64,000 nucleotides of DNA, from assembly GCA_963920575.1 (NCBI GenBank), contig OY986969.1, positions 19,763,288-19,827,287 on the forward strand. Direction: 5' to 3'. Below are positions 19,813 to 29,849 of this stretch, one piece after another. Both the position numbers and the translations under genes were made by a program. This DNA comes from Narthecium ossifragum. Its lineage: Eukaryota; Streptophyta; Magnoliopsida; Dioscoreales; Nartheciaceae. Within the stretch, counting starts at the first letter, position 1. Every line of letters starts with the position of its first letter. Below the pieces are notes generated by a model, which worked only from the letters and a program-made list of their open reading frames with translations, was not told the DNA's origin and made no database searches.

Positions 19813-22437
19813 TTTATTTTAGTGTTCTTTGATGATATTTTGATCTACAGCAAGGAATGGAAGGAACACTTGGAGCATATCAGGTTAGTCCTCAGCATCC
19901 TAAGTACTAACCAATTTTATATTAAACCCTCAAAGTGTAGCTTTGCCCAGCGCGTGGTTGAGTACTTAGGCCACATCATATCTCAAGACGGGGTCAGTGC
20001 CGACCCTCAGAACATTGATGCCATGAAGAGATGGCCAGCACCCCGGAATACCACGGAGTTGCGAGGATTTCTGGGACTTACTGGCTATTACAGGAAATTT
20101 GTGAAAGATTATGGCAAAATTGCTGCTCCATTAACAGTGCTCCTAAGGAAAGGCCAGTTTGTGTGGGGACCAACCGCGGAGAAGGCGTTTGCAGCGTTGA
20201 AGATGGCTATGACCACTACCCCAGTCCTGGCTCTACCCAACTTTGCAGAGGAATTTATCGTGGAGACGGTTGCGTCCGGAGAAGGCATTGGTGCAGTACT
20301 AATGCAAAAGGGAAGACCATTGGCCTATCTTAGCAAAGCCATTGCTCCTACGAAAAGATCATGGTCAGCTTATGCGAAGGAGATGCTCGCTGTCATAGAA
20401 GCTGTGAGAGTTTGGAGACCTTATCTACTTGGACGGAAATTTATTATCCAAACTGACCAACGAAGCTTAAAGTACTTCATGGATCAGCGGGTAGTCACAG
20501 CAGAGCAGCAACGTTGGGTTTCAAAACTATTAGGATATGAATACGAAATCAGATATAAACCTGGAAGGGAAAATTCAGCATCCGACGCCTTGTCAAGGAA
20601 GGTTGAAGAACCAAAGCTTCAAGCTATTTCTTACCCGGTTCCCTCAATCTGGGAGCAAATAAAAGAAGCAAATAAACATGATCCCTATCTACTTGCTGTC
20701 CATCAACGATGGCAAGGTGTGACCACAGGAAACAGAGCCTTGGGTTTGGGCGGAGAGCTGGATGTTGGAAGCAGAACAGCAGCAGAAAACAGTAACTCAG
20801 CTGAGCAGAGTTCTTTCCAAAACAAAAACCATCGGGAGCAGGAATCGGCTGACATTAACACAGCAAAGCTGAGCCTATCACAAAACAGAGACTCACAAGA
20901 GGCTTGTCTAGAAGAGCCAGAGGATGTCGAGGTCACCTCCGCCCACGACAAAAATAATTCAGGATTGGAGGATAGCAGAAACGATACAGCAGGTAGTGTG
21001 CAGATGGAGTTTGGAGTAGTCACAGTGCGAGATGGGATGGTATACTTTCAAGGACGAGTGGTGATTCCACCAAAATCTGAACTCAACCAACAATTGATAC
21101 AAGAGTTCCATGACTCACCTATTGGAGGGCATTCAGGAGTCCTACGTACCCTCAAGAGGCTAAATCAAGTGTTTTATTGGGAAGGTATGAGGCAAGATGT
21201 TAAGATGCATGTATCATCGTGTGATGTTTGTCAAAAAAATAAGAGCGATTCACGGAAGCCGGCCGGACTGCTGCAACCATTACCCATTCCAAACGAAGTC
21301 TGGGAAGAAGTTTCAATGGATTTTGTCGAAGGCTTACCACGTTCAGCAGGGGTGGATGTGGTGATGGTCGTCGTTGATTGGCTCACAAAGTATGCACATT
21401 TTATACCTCTAGCTCACCCGTACACGGCAGTGAAGGTAGCCCAGGCATTCATTCATCAAATAGTCCGACTTCATGGGATACCAAATGCTATTGTGAGTGA
21501 TCGTGATCCCATCTTTATGAGCAATTTTTGGAAAGAATTCTTTAAAATGCAAGGAACACAGCTTAAGATGAGTTCGGCATATCATCCCCAAACCAATGGC
21601 CAGACGGAGGTAGTTAATCGTTGCTTGGAGCAGTACTTGAGATGCTTTGTGAGTCAGAATCCCAAAGGATGGGTGCAATATTTGAGTTGGGCAGAGTACT
21701 GGTATAATACTTCTTATCACTCATCGACGGGTATGACACCTTTTGAAGCTCTGTATGGTCGAGCTGCGCCTGTCATTCCTAACTACCTGGCCGGGTGCTC
21801 CCCTGTGGAAGAGGTTGACAAGGAACTACTGCGTCGAGATGAAATCCTTAGGCAGCTAAAGCACAACCTCTACTCTTCAATCAACAGGACCAAACAACTC
21901 GTGGATATCCGACGGCGAGAAGTAGAATTTGAAATTGGCGATTGGGTTTTCTTGAAACTCCAACCTTATCGACAGAATACAATGTTTAGGAGGGCACACC
22001 AAAAATTGGCGAGTAAGTATTTTGGTCCATATCAGGTAATGGAAAAAATTGGAGCAGTAGCCTACAAAATCGATATACCAGAAACAGCTCGCATCCATCC
22101 GGTGTTCCATGTTTCATTATTAAAAAAGAAGGTGGGAACTACAATGTCGGCAGAGCAAGAAGTGCCACCATGTGATGATGAAGGTACACCTTTACTGGAG
22201 CCTGAGGAGGTAATAGACTATAGATGGGTGAAAAAAGGCGCCAAATACTTGGCAGAAGCATTGGTGAAATGGAAATTAATGCCAGTAGCAGATGCGACTT
22301 GGGAGTCAATTGGTGTTTTACAGGAACAGTTTCCAAATATGAACCTTGAGGACAAGGTTCCTTCTCAAGGAGGGAAGAATGATGAGTTCAGTAGGCGATC
22401 AGATCGTGCACGCAAGCCTAACCCGAAATATTCATAA
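19813..22437 (+). CDS. Chromovirus RT (end)-RNase H-integrase-chromodomain (second part)
   Basis: This is the same frame as the first part after the TGA. FFDDILIYS (19825-19851) is the RT active site. RNase H covers about 20250-20600. An unusual polar stretch (about 20715-21010) follows. Integrase has the HHCC zinc finger (GGHSGVLRTLKRL to CDVCQKNK, about 21106-21240) and the DDE core (MDFVEGLP, SDRDPIF, NGQTEVVN). A chromodomain at about 22209-22335 (YRWVKKGAKYLAEALVKWK, WESIGVL) targets insertion to chromatin marks in related elements. The ORF ends at 22437, so its last 19 codons are read from the 3' LTR, and the polypurine tract is also coding. Confidence 0.95.
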   Translation, partial: FILVFFDDILIYSKEWKEHLEHIRLVLSILSTNQFYIKPSKCSFAQRVVEYLGHIISQDGVSADPQNIDAMKRWPAPRNTTELRGFLGLTGYYRKFVKDYGKIAAPLTVLLRKGQFVWGPTAEKAFAALKMAMTTTPVLALPNFAEEFIVETVASGEGIGAVLMQKGRPLAYLSKAIAPTKRSWSAYAKEMLAVIEAVRVWRPYLLGRKFIIQTDQRSLKYFMDQRVVTAEQQRWVSKLLGYEYEIRYKPGRENSASDALSRKVEEPKLQAISYPVPSIWEQIKEANKHDPYLLAVHQRWQGVTTGNRALGLGGELDVGSRTAAENSNSAEQSSFQNKNHREQESADINTAKLSLSQNRDSQEACLEEPEDVEVTSAHDKNNSGLEDSRNDTAGSVQMEFGVVTVRDGMVYFQGRVVIPPKSELNQQLIQEFHDSPIGGHSGVLRTLKRLNQVFYWEGMRQDVKMHVSSCDVCQKNKSDSRKPAGLLQPLPIPNEVWEEVSMDFVEGLPRSAGVDVVMVVVDWLTKYAHFIPLAHPYTAVKVAQAFIHQIVRLHGIPNAIVSDRDPIFMSNFWKEFFKMQGTQLKMSSAYHPQTNGQTEVVNRCLEQYLRCFVSQNPKGWVQYLSWAEYWYNTSYHSSTGMTPFEALYGRAAPVIPNYLAGCSPVEEVDKELLRRDEILRQLKHNLYSSINRTKQLVDIRRREVEFEIGDWVFLKLQPYRQNTMFRRAHQKLASKYFGPYQVMEKIGAVAYKIDIPETARIHPVFHVSLLKKKVGTTMSAEQEVPPCDDEGTPLLEPEEVIDYRWVKKGAKYLAEALVKWKLMPVADATWESIGVLQEQFPNMNLEDKVPSQGGKNDEFSRRSDRARKPNPKYS
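22367..22379 (+). other. Polypurine tract
   Basis: AAGGAGGGAAGAA directly abuts the 3' LTR and would prime plus-strand DNA synthesis. It lies inside the polyprotein reading frame. Confidence 0.9.
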
Positions 22438-22838
22438 TTAGATGAGTCTTAGTTGAACTAGGAACTATAGTTTGAGTGAGTCTTGAGTAGGTTATTAAGG
22501 AGTCCAGGTAGTAGTAGAGTAGCAGAGTTGGCTTCTGCTTAGGAGAGCACCTGTGTGTGCTAATAGTATAAATAGCTTGTTATCTCTTCTGTAGGGATTC
22601 AGTCTTGATTAATAGAAAAGTTCTTCTTCTTCATTAAGAGAAGATCAGGGGTGTCTCAGCCATTAATTGAGAACTAGTTACTTCTCTGCTACTTTCTCTG
22701 CTATTCTTCTCTGCTACTTCTCTGCAACTATTTCCTTCCGGCAGCATCCTCTGTTTTCTTCTTCTCCAACCGCGTGTTCTTTCATTGCCAATCACAAGAA
22801 GGACGTGAGGTGGGATCAAGGCTTCCTTTGTCTCATCA
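22380..22838 (+). repeat. 3' LTR of the chromovirus
   Basis: This is a 459-bp copy of the 5' LTR with one difference seen. The TATA box copy is at 22567-22574. The TSD CAACA follows at 22839-22843. Confidence 0.96.
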
Positions 22839-23116
22839 CAACATGACGCAGCTTTTCAAAAGCTCGTTGCTGCCATAGGCTCGGAGACACCGGTCCACCT
22901 GTCGGAGATGGCAGATTTAGAGGAGAACTCACCCCATGATCCTCCGGAGGAAGACGATGCCGACATGGATCCCGGCAGTTCGGCGTTGGTACTTGCTGGT
23001 TCGCGAAAAGCCAAGGAAACAGAGGTGGATGGTTAGAGGAAGAGATTGTGTTCGCACAACCCGGCGAGCACATGAACGTTGACGAGGAAATCTTATCGTT
23101 GACCGGTAATAGTTAA
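22839..23116 (+). pseudogene. LINE ORF1-like fragment, right part
   Basis: It continues the frame of 16870-17020 after the retrotransposon: HDAAFQKLVAAIGSETPV, then an acidic stretch (PPEEDDADMDPGSS), and a first stop near 23033. A second open stretch follows to TAA at about 23114. An acidic C-terminal tail after the NSFGAL linker is consistent with L1-type ORF1 but not diagnostic. Confidence 0.45.
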
Positions 23117-23125
23117 ACTAGTTAA

Positions 23126-24672
23126 GGCCCTGTTTGGTTTAGATGTTTTTTGTTTTCATTTTCATGAAAACAGGAAACGGGATTGAAATCTATGTTGGTT
23201 CTTAGTTGCTGAAAATATTTTCTGAAAAATGAAAATAATGTTTTCTCGGAAACATGAAAACGTTATTACATCGATTTCCGTTTTCACTGGAAACGAGAAG
23301 TACCAACCCCTCTCCCCCATCGCGACCCATGCTCATCTCTCATCCGAAGGATCTCCCGATGTCTCTCGCGAGCGCCGGAGCCGCTGTCGCTGCCGGAGCC
23401 GCTGGCAACCAATATCCATGCTCCGGCTGCCCTCGTCGCCATCCAAGCCCACCACCAGACCCCACACCAGCTCCTTCGCCGTTCACACCGCCCCAAGCAT
23501 CTCCGTCGCCGTCCAAGCCCACAACCGCGACCCCAACCACCTCCTTCGCTGTTCACGCCGCCCCAAGCATCTCCGTCACCGTCCAAGTCCACAACCACCC
23601 ACACTGCCCCAAGCATCTCAAGGCGGCGATCGCCACGACCCACGACTCCGGGCCCCGGTCGCCGTTCTAGTCCACCAAGCCCTCGTCGCGGTCAAGCCCA
23701 CCGCCACCTCTTTGTCGTTCACGCCGCGTATCGCCACGACTCCGAGCCCCGGTCGCCGTTCCACTCCACCAAGTCCCCGTCGCTGTCAACCCACCACCAC
23801 CTCTTCGCCGTTCACGCCACGCATCGCCACGACTCCGAGCCCCGGTCGCCGTTCCACTCCACCAAGCCCCTGTCGCCGTCAAGCCCACCACCACCACTTC
23901 GCCGTTCACGCCGCGCATCGCCGCCTCCGACGATCGCCACGACTTCGAGCCCCGATCCCTGTTCCACTTCACCAAGCACCCCGACCTCCTTCCCCAAACA
24001 CCTCCGGCATCGGCCTCCTTGATTCCACCGTATACTACGCCGCAAAGGACGATCCAGTCCGGTGGATCGAGTCCTTAGGCCCAGACGACCCCTCCTATGT
24101 GGGTCCCAACCTCCGGCAACCCTCCCTCGCCGCCGATCCAAGTCCGGCAAGTCACAGCCATTCGATCTGCTTCCCTCTTCCACCCCTCTTCCAATCCAAT
24201 CAGACGATCTGAGCCGTTCAGATCTGATCATGCTCAATTCCACCCGTCCATATATGAAAATATACTTTGTTAAAATCTAGTTTATACTATTTTGCTAAAA
24301 TTAAGAGTTAAACTTATGTATTTATGAAAAAATTATTACTATAATATATGAATATATACTTATATCAAAAGAAATCATGAGATTCAATGGTTTCAAAATA
24401 GTAATTATAAAAAGATATAAAACTCATATACTAGTGATCTATAACATACATAAATATAAAATAAATAATAATAACTAGTTTATAAAATTAAACCCATTAA
24501 AAACAAAAATTACACTTACAAACCAATTATATATGCATGTTTTCATTTTCAGAAAAGAGTTTTCAACATTTTAAACCAAACATGTTTTCATATTTTCATT
24601 TTCAGAAAATAAAAACAGAAAATGAAAACAGAAATAGAAAATATGAAAATGTTTTCCAAACCAAGCAGCACC
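23126..24672. mobile_element. Large Tourist/PIF-Harbinger-like non-autonomous element
   Basis: The ends GGCCCTGTTTGGTTT and, as reverse complement, GGTGCTGCTTGGTTT match at 12 of 15 positions and are flanked by the 3-bp duplication TAA (23123-23125, 24673-24675), typical of PIF/Harbinger. Subterminal gttttcattttc-type sequence occurs on both sides. The 1547-bp interior has a GC-rich, proline-coding-like stretch (about 23290-24200) with no transposase. The long ORFs there on both strands follow from composition. Confidence 0.7.
23629..23925. repeat. About 93-bp GC-rich minisatellite
   Basis: Units containing cgccacgactccgagccccg begin near 23732 and 23825, with a diverged earlier unit near 23629. 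Each also contains ccgttccactccaccaag. Confidence 0.65.
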
Positions 24673-24675
24673 TAA

Positions 24676-25606
24676 AATTCGTCAAAATCAGAGACATGTT
24701 AAAGTTCAATTCCTTCGAATCCGTTCGAGAAGAGGAGTCAAATTACTTGAAAATGTGATCAATTCTAATTAAAATATATTAAAAGGGATAATTATGAAGA
24801 ACGCTAGGGATAAACCTAAATTAATCCTAGTTTAAACCTAATTTAATCTAGTGAAAATAATAAATCCTATCTAGAGTAACTAATTAAACATAAAAAATGA
24901 CAAACATCATCGTAAAACAACTGAATCTAGATAAAAACAAGATTAAACCTACAATAACCCTAAATTAATCTACTGTGGAGAACTAAGATTACTTAAACTA
25001 CACCAGTATAAACTAATCTAAACTAGTCTAAGAAGACAGTAAAGAAAAACATTAAATAAATTAAAAGATCTTCATTAATTTAAGAACTTATAAGTAAAAC
25101 AGGAACGTAAAAATCCATACTCGTAGGCTGGTTACAAGAGTATCAGAGAGATTACAATAGTGAGAATGAGCCTATTTATATCTAATAGACTAATAATCAT
25201 TCCCACCTGGAGTGATCATGGCGCAATTATAGAAGATCGTGTTGTAACTGCGCAACAACGGCTTTTCCATGTGCAATGCTTTGGTGGATGAGGACACATG
25301 GCTAATAATCGTTCATTGCATACGTCATGATCACGTCTGATCAATGATCTTTACTTACACATGTCATAATCGCTTCTGGTCGATGACCTTTACTTGTTTG
25401 TCTCATCATAGCCTTTGGTCAATGATCTTCCTTTGCATGCTCCATAGTTGTCTTTGACCGATGACTTGACTCAATGGCATTTGGACGATGTTGTTTCCTG
25501 CATATCCAACATTTGATCGTCCATTTGTATTGGAAGATGAAGTCATAAACTAATTGGTCATTGGTACTTTGTTTACGTGTTGATCATTGATTGATTAGCC
25601 ATTATT
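24676..25606. other. Unassigned AT-rich stretch, possibly a diverged LTR
   Basis: No gene is seen. The part from 25200 to 25560 is rich in ggtcgatgacc / tgatcaatgatc phrases like those in the LTR element at 34029-39386, and the stretch ends ggctaaca (25614) after a tgtt start near 24697. This suggests a decayed LTR of a related family on the minus strand, but no target duplication was found. Confidence 0.25.
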
Positions 25607-26070
25607 TTGGCTAACATGATCATTTACTGGAATTGTCGTGGGGCGGGACCTGGGCGTGTGGTGCACACATTCTTCAGATTGGTTGGAGAACATTCTCTCA
25701 CAGTGATTTTGCTTGCTGACGTCCTGGTTAAGGAGGAAAGTTTGCCATGGTTACAAGGAAAGGTAGGAGATCAATGGGGTTGTTACCTACCGCCTTGCAC
25801 TGTTCATCGCAGTGGAATTGTGGCTCTTTGGTGGATGGAGGCTGGACGCGCTTCCTTCACGCACTGGTCGGCGCATGCAATTCATGGAGTGGTTTCAGTG
25901 AATAACATTGGGCAGGTGGTCATCTAAGTGGTGTATGGAGCTACTCAAGAATCTGAACGCATGGAGCTATGGGACGTGTTGTCCAGGGCGGAGACGCAGA
26001 GACCGTCGACCTCCCCCATCTCATCATCGGCGATTTTAATGTTATAGTTTTTGCTGAAGAGAAGCAGCGC
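25607..26070 (+). pseudogene. LINE (L1-type) ORF2 endonuclease fragment
   Basis: The fragment begins MIIYWNCRGAG, the hallmark start of plant L1 ORF2 endonuclease. It continues through VVYGATQESERMELWDVL and HLIIGDFNVIV (endonuclease GDFN motif), with an in-frame stop near 25926 and a frameshift before the GDFN box. Sequence identity to a LINE is lost at the poly-G tract. It may belong to the same LINE as the ORF1 fragments at 16870 and 22844. Confidence 0.8.
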
Positions 26071-26097
26071 GGGGGGGGGGGGGGGGGGGGGGGGGGG
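26071..26097 (+). repeat. Poly-G tract (27 G)
   Basis: An uninterrupted run of 27 G occurs inside the LINE fragment just after the GDFN motif. Such a run is rare in plant DNA and may be an assembly or sequencing artefact, or a slipped G-rich coding stretch. Confidence 0.8.
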
Positions 26098-26283
26098 CGT
26101 GGCCCTTCACTTTTGGTTAAAGTTCATCCGCATGGCAAGGATTGTAGTAATTACCTGACAACCGACGTTGCAGAGGCTGATAGGTCTGAATTCCCGCACA
26201 TTCTTAAGGAATTTGCATTTAGGAATAAATGAGATTAGGGTCTCATTCCAACTAGGCGGTAGCCTAGCAGTCTGGAAGAACTT

Positions 26284-28314
26284 TTAGATGATTTCCACGA
26301 AGTCTGCCCCAACTACATCCCAAAAGTCAAGGTAGAACTCCACCGGAATTCCATCTGGCCCGGGGCAGCGACCTTTGCCCATGCTCACCAAGGCCTCATT
26401 CACCTCAACAGCCGTCACAGGAGCCTCAAGCAGTGGCCAGTCCTCCTCCTGAACTCGAGGAAGCACAGGAAGCTCCACGTCCAAACCAATAGCATCCTCC
26501 TCCCATAACCGAGTGTAATACCGAACGAAGACCTCTCCCATCTCCTCCTGGCCTGAGACTGCAACCCCATCCTCATTCAGCACCTCATGAACTGTGGACT
26601 TCGAAGCTCGCTCAGTAACAAGACGGTGGAAAAAGTGTTACGATCCCCAGACTAAAGCCAGACTTTCTGAACCCTTCGCGATGCCTTGCCTTGTTGCTTC
26701 CCAATCAAGGCCTCCAACTGCTTCTCCAATTAAGAAATCTAATCAATCTCCAACATGGAGGCAAGCCCATCCTCTTCCTGCTTGTAGAGGTATTTCAAGC
26801 ACCCCTCAACCAATTTTCCAGTTCGAAAAATATCCTCCTTGCCATCCCTACGATCCCAATCCTTCACGGTCACCTTCACTGCTTTCAATTTTGATGTGAA
26901 GACATACTGTTTAGAACCATGGAAAGAAGAACACCTCCAAGTGTCAATTAGAACTTCTTTGAATTCCGGAGCTTTCAGCCATGAGTATTCAAGGCGAAAA
27001 GTGGAAGGACCAATTCTAACAATAGGATCATTCAGAGTAACCAAAACCGGCGCATGATCAGAACCGACCCGGACCAAATGTTTCACAGACGTCGACAGGT
27101 AGTTTTCCTTTCGACTAGTATTCCCCAAAGCCCTGTCCAACCTTTCCTTTATCCTATCACTACCGCTCTGACAATTAGTCCAAGTGAACTGAAAACCAGT
27201 GAAGCCATGTTTGGGAAATCCCTGTCTACCGGCTCATTTGCAGAAATAAAGTTGAGGAAATCCCTCTCAAAGTGGCCAAACAAAAATGCAGCACCCCCAT
27301 GTTTCTCCTCAACAGAAACAATCGCATTGAAGTCACCAGCAATGACAAGAGGCAACCCAACATAACAAAAACAAGTCAAATAGTCCCAAAGCTCTCACCT
27401 TTCTGCAGCAATTCTCGCCCCATACATAGCCGAAATAGCAAATTGACCAAACTCTACACAAAAAACGATCCCATGCATCACCTGTTGAGATTGATGAGTC
27501 ATGGAGATCCTCTGTAATCCAGGTTTCCAAATAGCAAAGACACCACCATGTCTCCCCACGGCTGGAATCAGATGGCTACACTAGCCCCTTCCCAATCTAC
27601 GATGCACCCAACTCAGCTTATTAGCAGCTATAATGACATCGATCAAAAATATGAGACCATGACCATACTCCTCTGTAACCCGCCGACAAGTCCTCACAAC
27701 CCTCGTCGGCGCCGCTCCCTGGGTATTCCAGAAGAAGAGCTTCATGGATTCACTCGAGGAAAAGTCAGCTGCTCATCTGGCAAAGATAGGTGAGGACATT
27801 TTCTGTGAGGGTAGTCCTCAGCAGGGACCACTCCTTCTTCAGCTTCGACATCCCAATCAGCTTCCACCATCAGAGGATTATCATCGCCATCCGAGAGGGT
27901 CTCCAAACATCGTAACTCTTCTAAGGTTGGAACCTCTTTAGCTAGAACTTCAAGTATGCGACTGACTGCTCCTTCATGCAAGGCGTCGAGGTCCGCCTCT
28001 GGGATACGAGGGGAGACTTTACCCGCACCAGGCTCCTTCCCGCGATTTTTTGAAGTGCATGCAGTTTGAAAGCCCACACAAGATGTCTGAATCTGGCTGG
28101 AGGTAACCCCATCCAGCCCATGCACACAATAGGACTGGGTATCCAACGGCCTATCAGAATACTCAACTGGCGTTTTAAACAAGCCATCGGACGATGCTGA
28201 TTGGAGATGAGATAAAGAAGGGGAAGACGACAGCTGGACGCCAACACCAGGTCTATCGCTTATACCTGAAGGTTCTCCCATATCCTTATCAGACCGATGG
28301 ATATCATCCCCCAA
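26284..28314 (-). pseudogene. LINE (L1-type) remnant: ORF1 tail, endonuclease and start of RT
   Basis: Read from 28314 down: an ORF1-like acidic region (28314-27742), endonuclease pieces with FAISAMYGARIAAERRELWD and VIAGDFNAIVSVEEKHGG (about 27500-27290), the endonuclease C-terminus GSDHAPVLVTLN (about 27050), a helical linker, and the N-terminal part of reverse transcriptase KGRCPGPDGIPVEFYLDFW (about 26360). The coding pieces are in several frames, so it is decayed. It stops before the RT active site, a 3' truncation that is the reverse of the usual 5' truncation of LINEs, implying later deletion or insertion at about 26280. Confidence 0.8.
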
Positions 28315-28319
28315 TGGTC

Positions 28320-28855
28320 TCTTTCCTATCTCCTGCCAGCATCAACACCACGAGATACCTAAGGACATCAAAGCATAAAAATGATATACAATAATTGCAA
28401 AAAAAATTGGGCAGAATCTCTTCTATATATATATAAAAGCATCTACATGATCAATAACTACATCCATCCAACAAAATAATAAAATGATAAACATATAAAC
28501 ATAATATCCATCCATCCAACAAAAAATAAAGCCTTCTCAACCTTCCAAACAACACAACACAAGACATGACAAAATATCCACAAGCACCAGCATTCGGGCT
28601 TAATTAATAATAATAATAAATATCCACAAGCAATCTAAATTTTAGTTTGAGTTCGAACCATTTATTCCATTTGAGCCCGGTTGCGTGTGAGATTATAGTA
28701 ATAAGGACTCGAACTCATCTATAATATGTTTAGAGTTAACAAAATTAGGGATTGGAGTGGATTGGTTCGGTTGAACCGTGATTTGACCCCATTATTTTGT
28801 TTGCATAAACAAAACCAAGCGGTTCCTCTTTAGTTGGCTCAAATGCTATGATATG
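28320..28855. other. AT-rich gene-free stretch
   Basis: Only AT-rich sequence with TATA and AATAATAATAA runs; nothing recognisable. Confidence 0.4.
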
Positions 28856-28858
28856 CTT

Positions 28859-29662
28859 AGGGGTGGTAATTCGGGTTGCAACCCGCGAACTCAACCCGAT
28901 TCGAAATTAGTGGGTTCAGGTTCAGAGTTTTCAGGTTCTGGTCGAAAACGGATCAACCCGTTAATAACCCATTTATAAACAGGTCTAGTCCGGGTTGAGC
29001 CAGGTGACCCGTTCAACCCGTCGTGACCCATGACTGACTCGTGACCTGTGACCCGTAACCCGTTCACTTGGGTGGCACATATCCTCTTCCTACTTTGATT
29101 GTCGCAGCCCATTCTCGTACTATCCATCAACAGATTTGATCCATCATTCTTTAGTGGATCGGTGGATCTATGCCTGAGATCCGATCTAAGGAGGCCTTTC
29201 TCACCGTCTCCAATCCATTCCGACCAGATTCACCTCTCTAGCATTTCACTCATCATTTGTTTTTAAGTTGAGCGAACTATTAAATTTCAAGGTCAAATAT
29301 ATCAACTGTTGGTCATAATCCTTGACTTTAAGACGCTAGATCGACATCAGGCTTCCAAAAGAGATCTAAGAGGCAAAATTAAAGAGATTTGATCTTCTGA
29401 GATTGAGAGGTCATAGTGCTGGACCTCACCGCAAAGCTCGGCTACGAAGCTCATCAATCCACAGGACATCCTCTCCCATTGCTCCTTCGCTTCCTAGCAA
29501 CATTGCCGTCGAAGCGGCGCTAAAGGTGGCGCTAGTACTGGTGACCCTCACCTCCTTGGCCATGGTTTCGCTACTCCTCGTCGTCGCACCATGTTCGCTA
29601 GTGAGCATCTTCCCAATGGGTTTCACGGGTCTAGCCGGGTTGACCCGTTTAAAAACATAGAG
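28859..29662. repeat. Repeat element with terminal GGGTT/ACCCG-rich sequence
   Basis: The stretch begins aggggtggtaattcgggtt and ends gccgggttgacccgttta. The left 200 bp is packed with variants of aacccg/gacccgt. This pattern is common at the ends of plant hAT-type non-autonomous elements. The interior ORFs (29403-29660 and the reverse) have no domain. The ends are approximate. Confidence 0.4.
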
Positions 29663-29849
29663 ATTTTTGCATTTCAGTACTATGTACTTTTCCAGAAATG
29701 CACTTTGGTATCACCAGGTTTGGATTTACAATTCGATACCACCAAATTATAAATTAAGTAAAATTTAGTTCTGACCCTCGACTCCGTTACTATAATTTGA
29801 CAGAAAATCGCTCACGTGCGCGCATGGACACCTAGAGGCTCCTAACCTC

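Larger units (their letters stand above)
17021..22838 (+). mobile_element. Ty3/Gypsy chromovirus LTR retrotransposon (Reina-like), nearly intact
   Basis: This complete 5818-bp element has two 459-bp LTRs (17021-17479, 22380-22838) that begin TGATGAG and end CTCATCA. It is flanked by perfect 5-bp target duplications CAACA (17016-17020 and 22839-22843). I find one base difference between the LTRs (T at 17383, C at 22742), so insertion is very recent. A primer-binding site, polypurine tract and gag-protease-RT-RNase H-integrase-chromodomain order are all present. The short size and LTRs plus the C-terminal chromodomain fit the Reina-type chromoviruses. One in-frame TGA in the reverse transcriptase breaks the polyprotein. 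Confidence 0.97.

Noticed and set aside
23229..24243. Proline/serine/arginine-rich ORFs of up to 327 codons on both strands
   Set aside because: GC-rich repeats inside a Tourist-like element keep several frames open at once; composition explains them.
27742..28314. A 190-codon ORF as an independent gene
   Set aside because: It lies directly upstream of LINE endonuclease pieces on the same strand and reads like an ORF1 tail, so it is folded into the LINE remnant.
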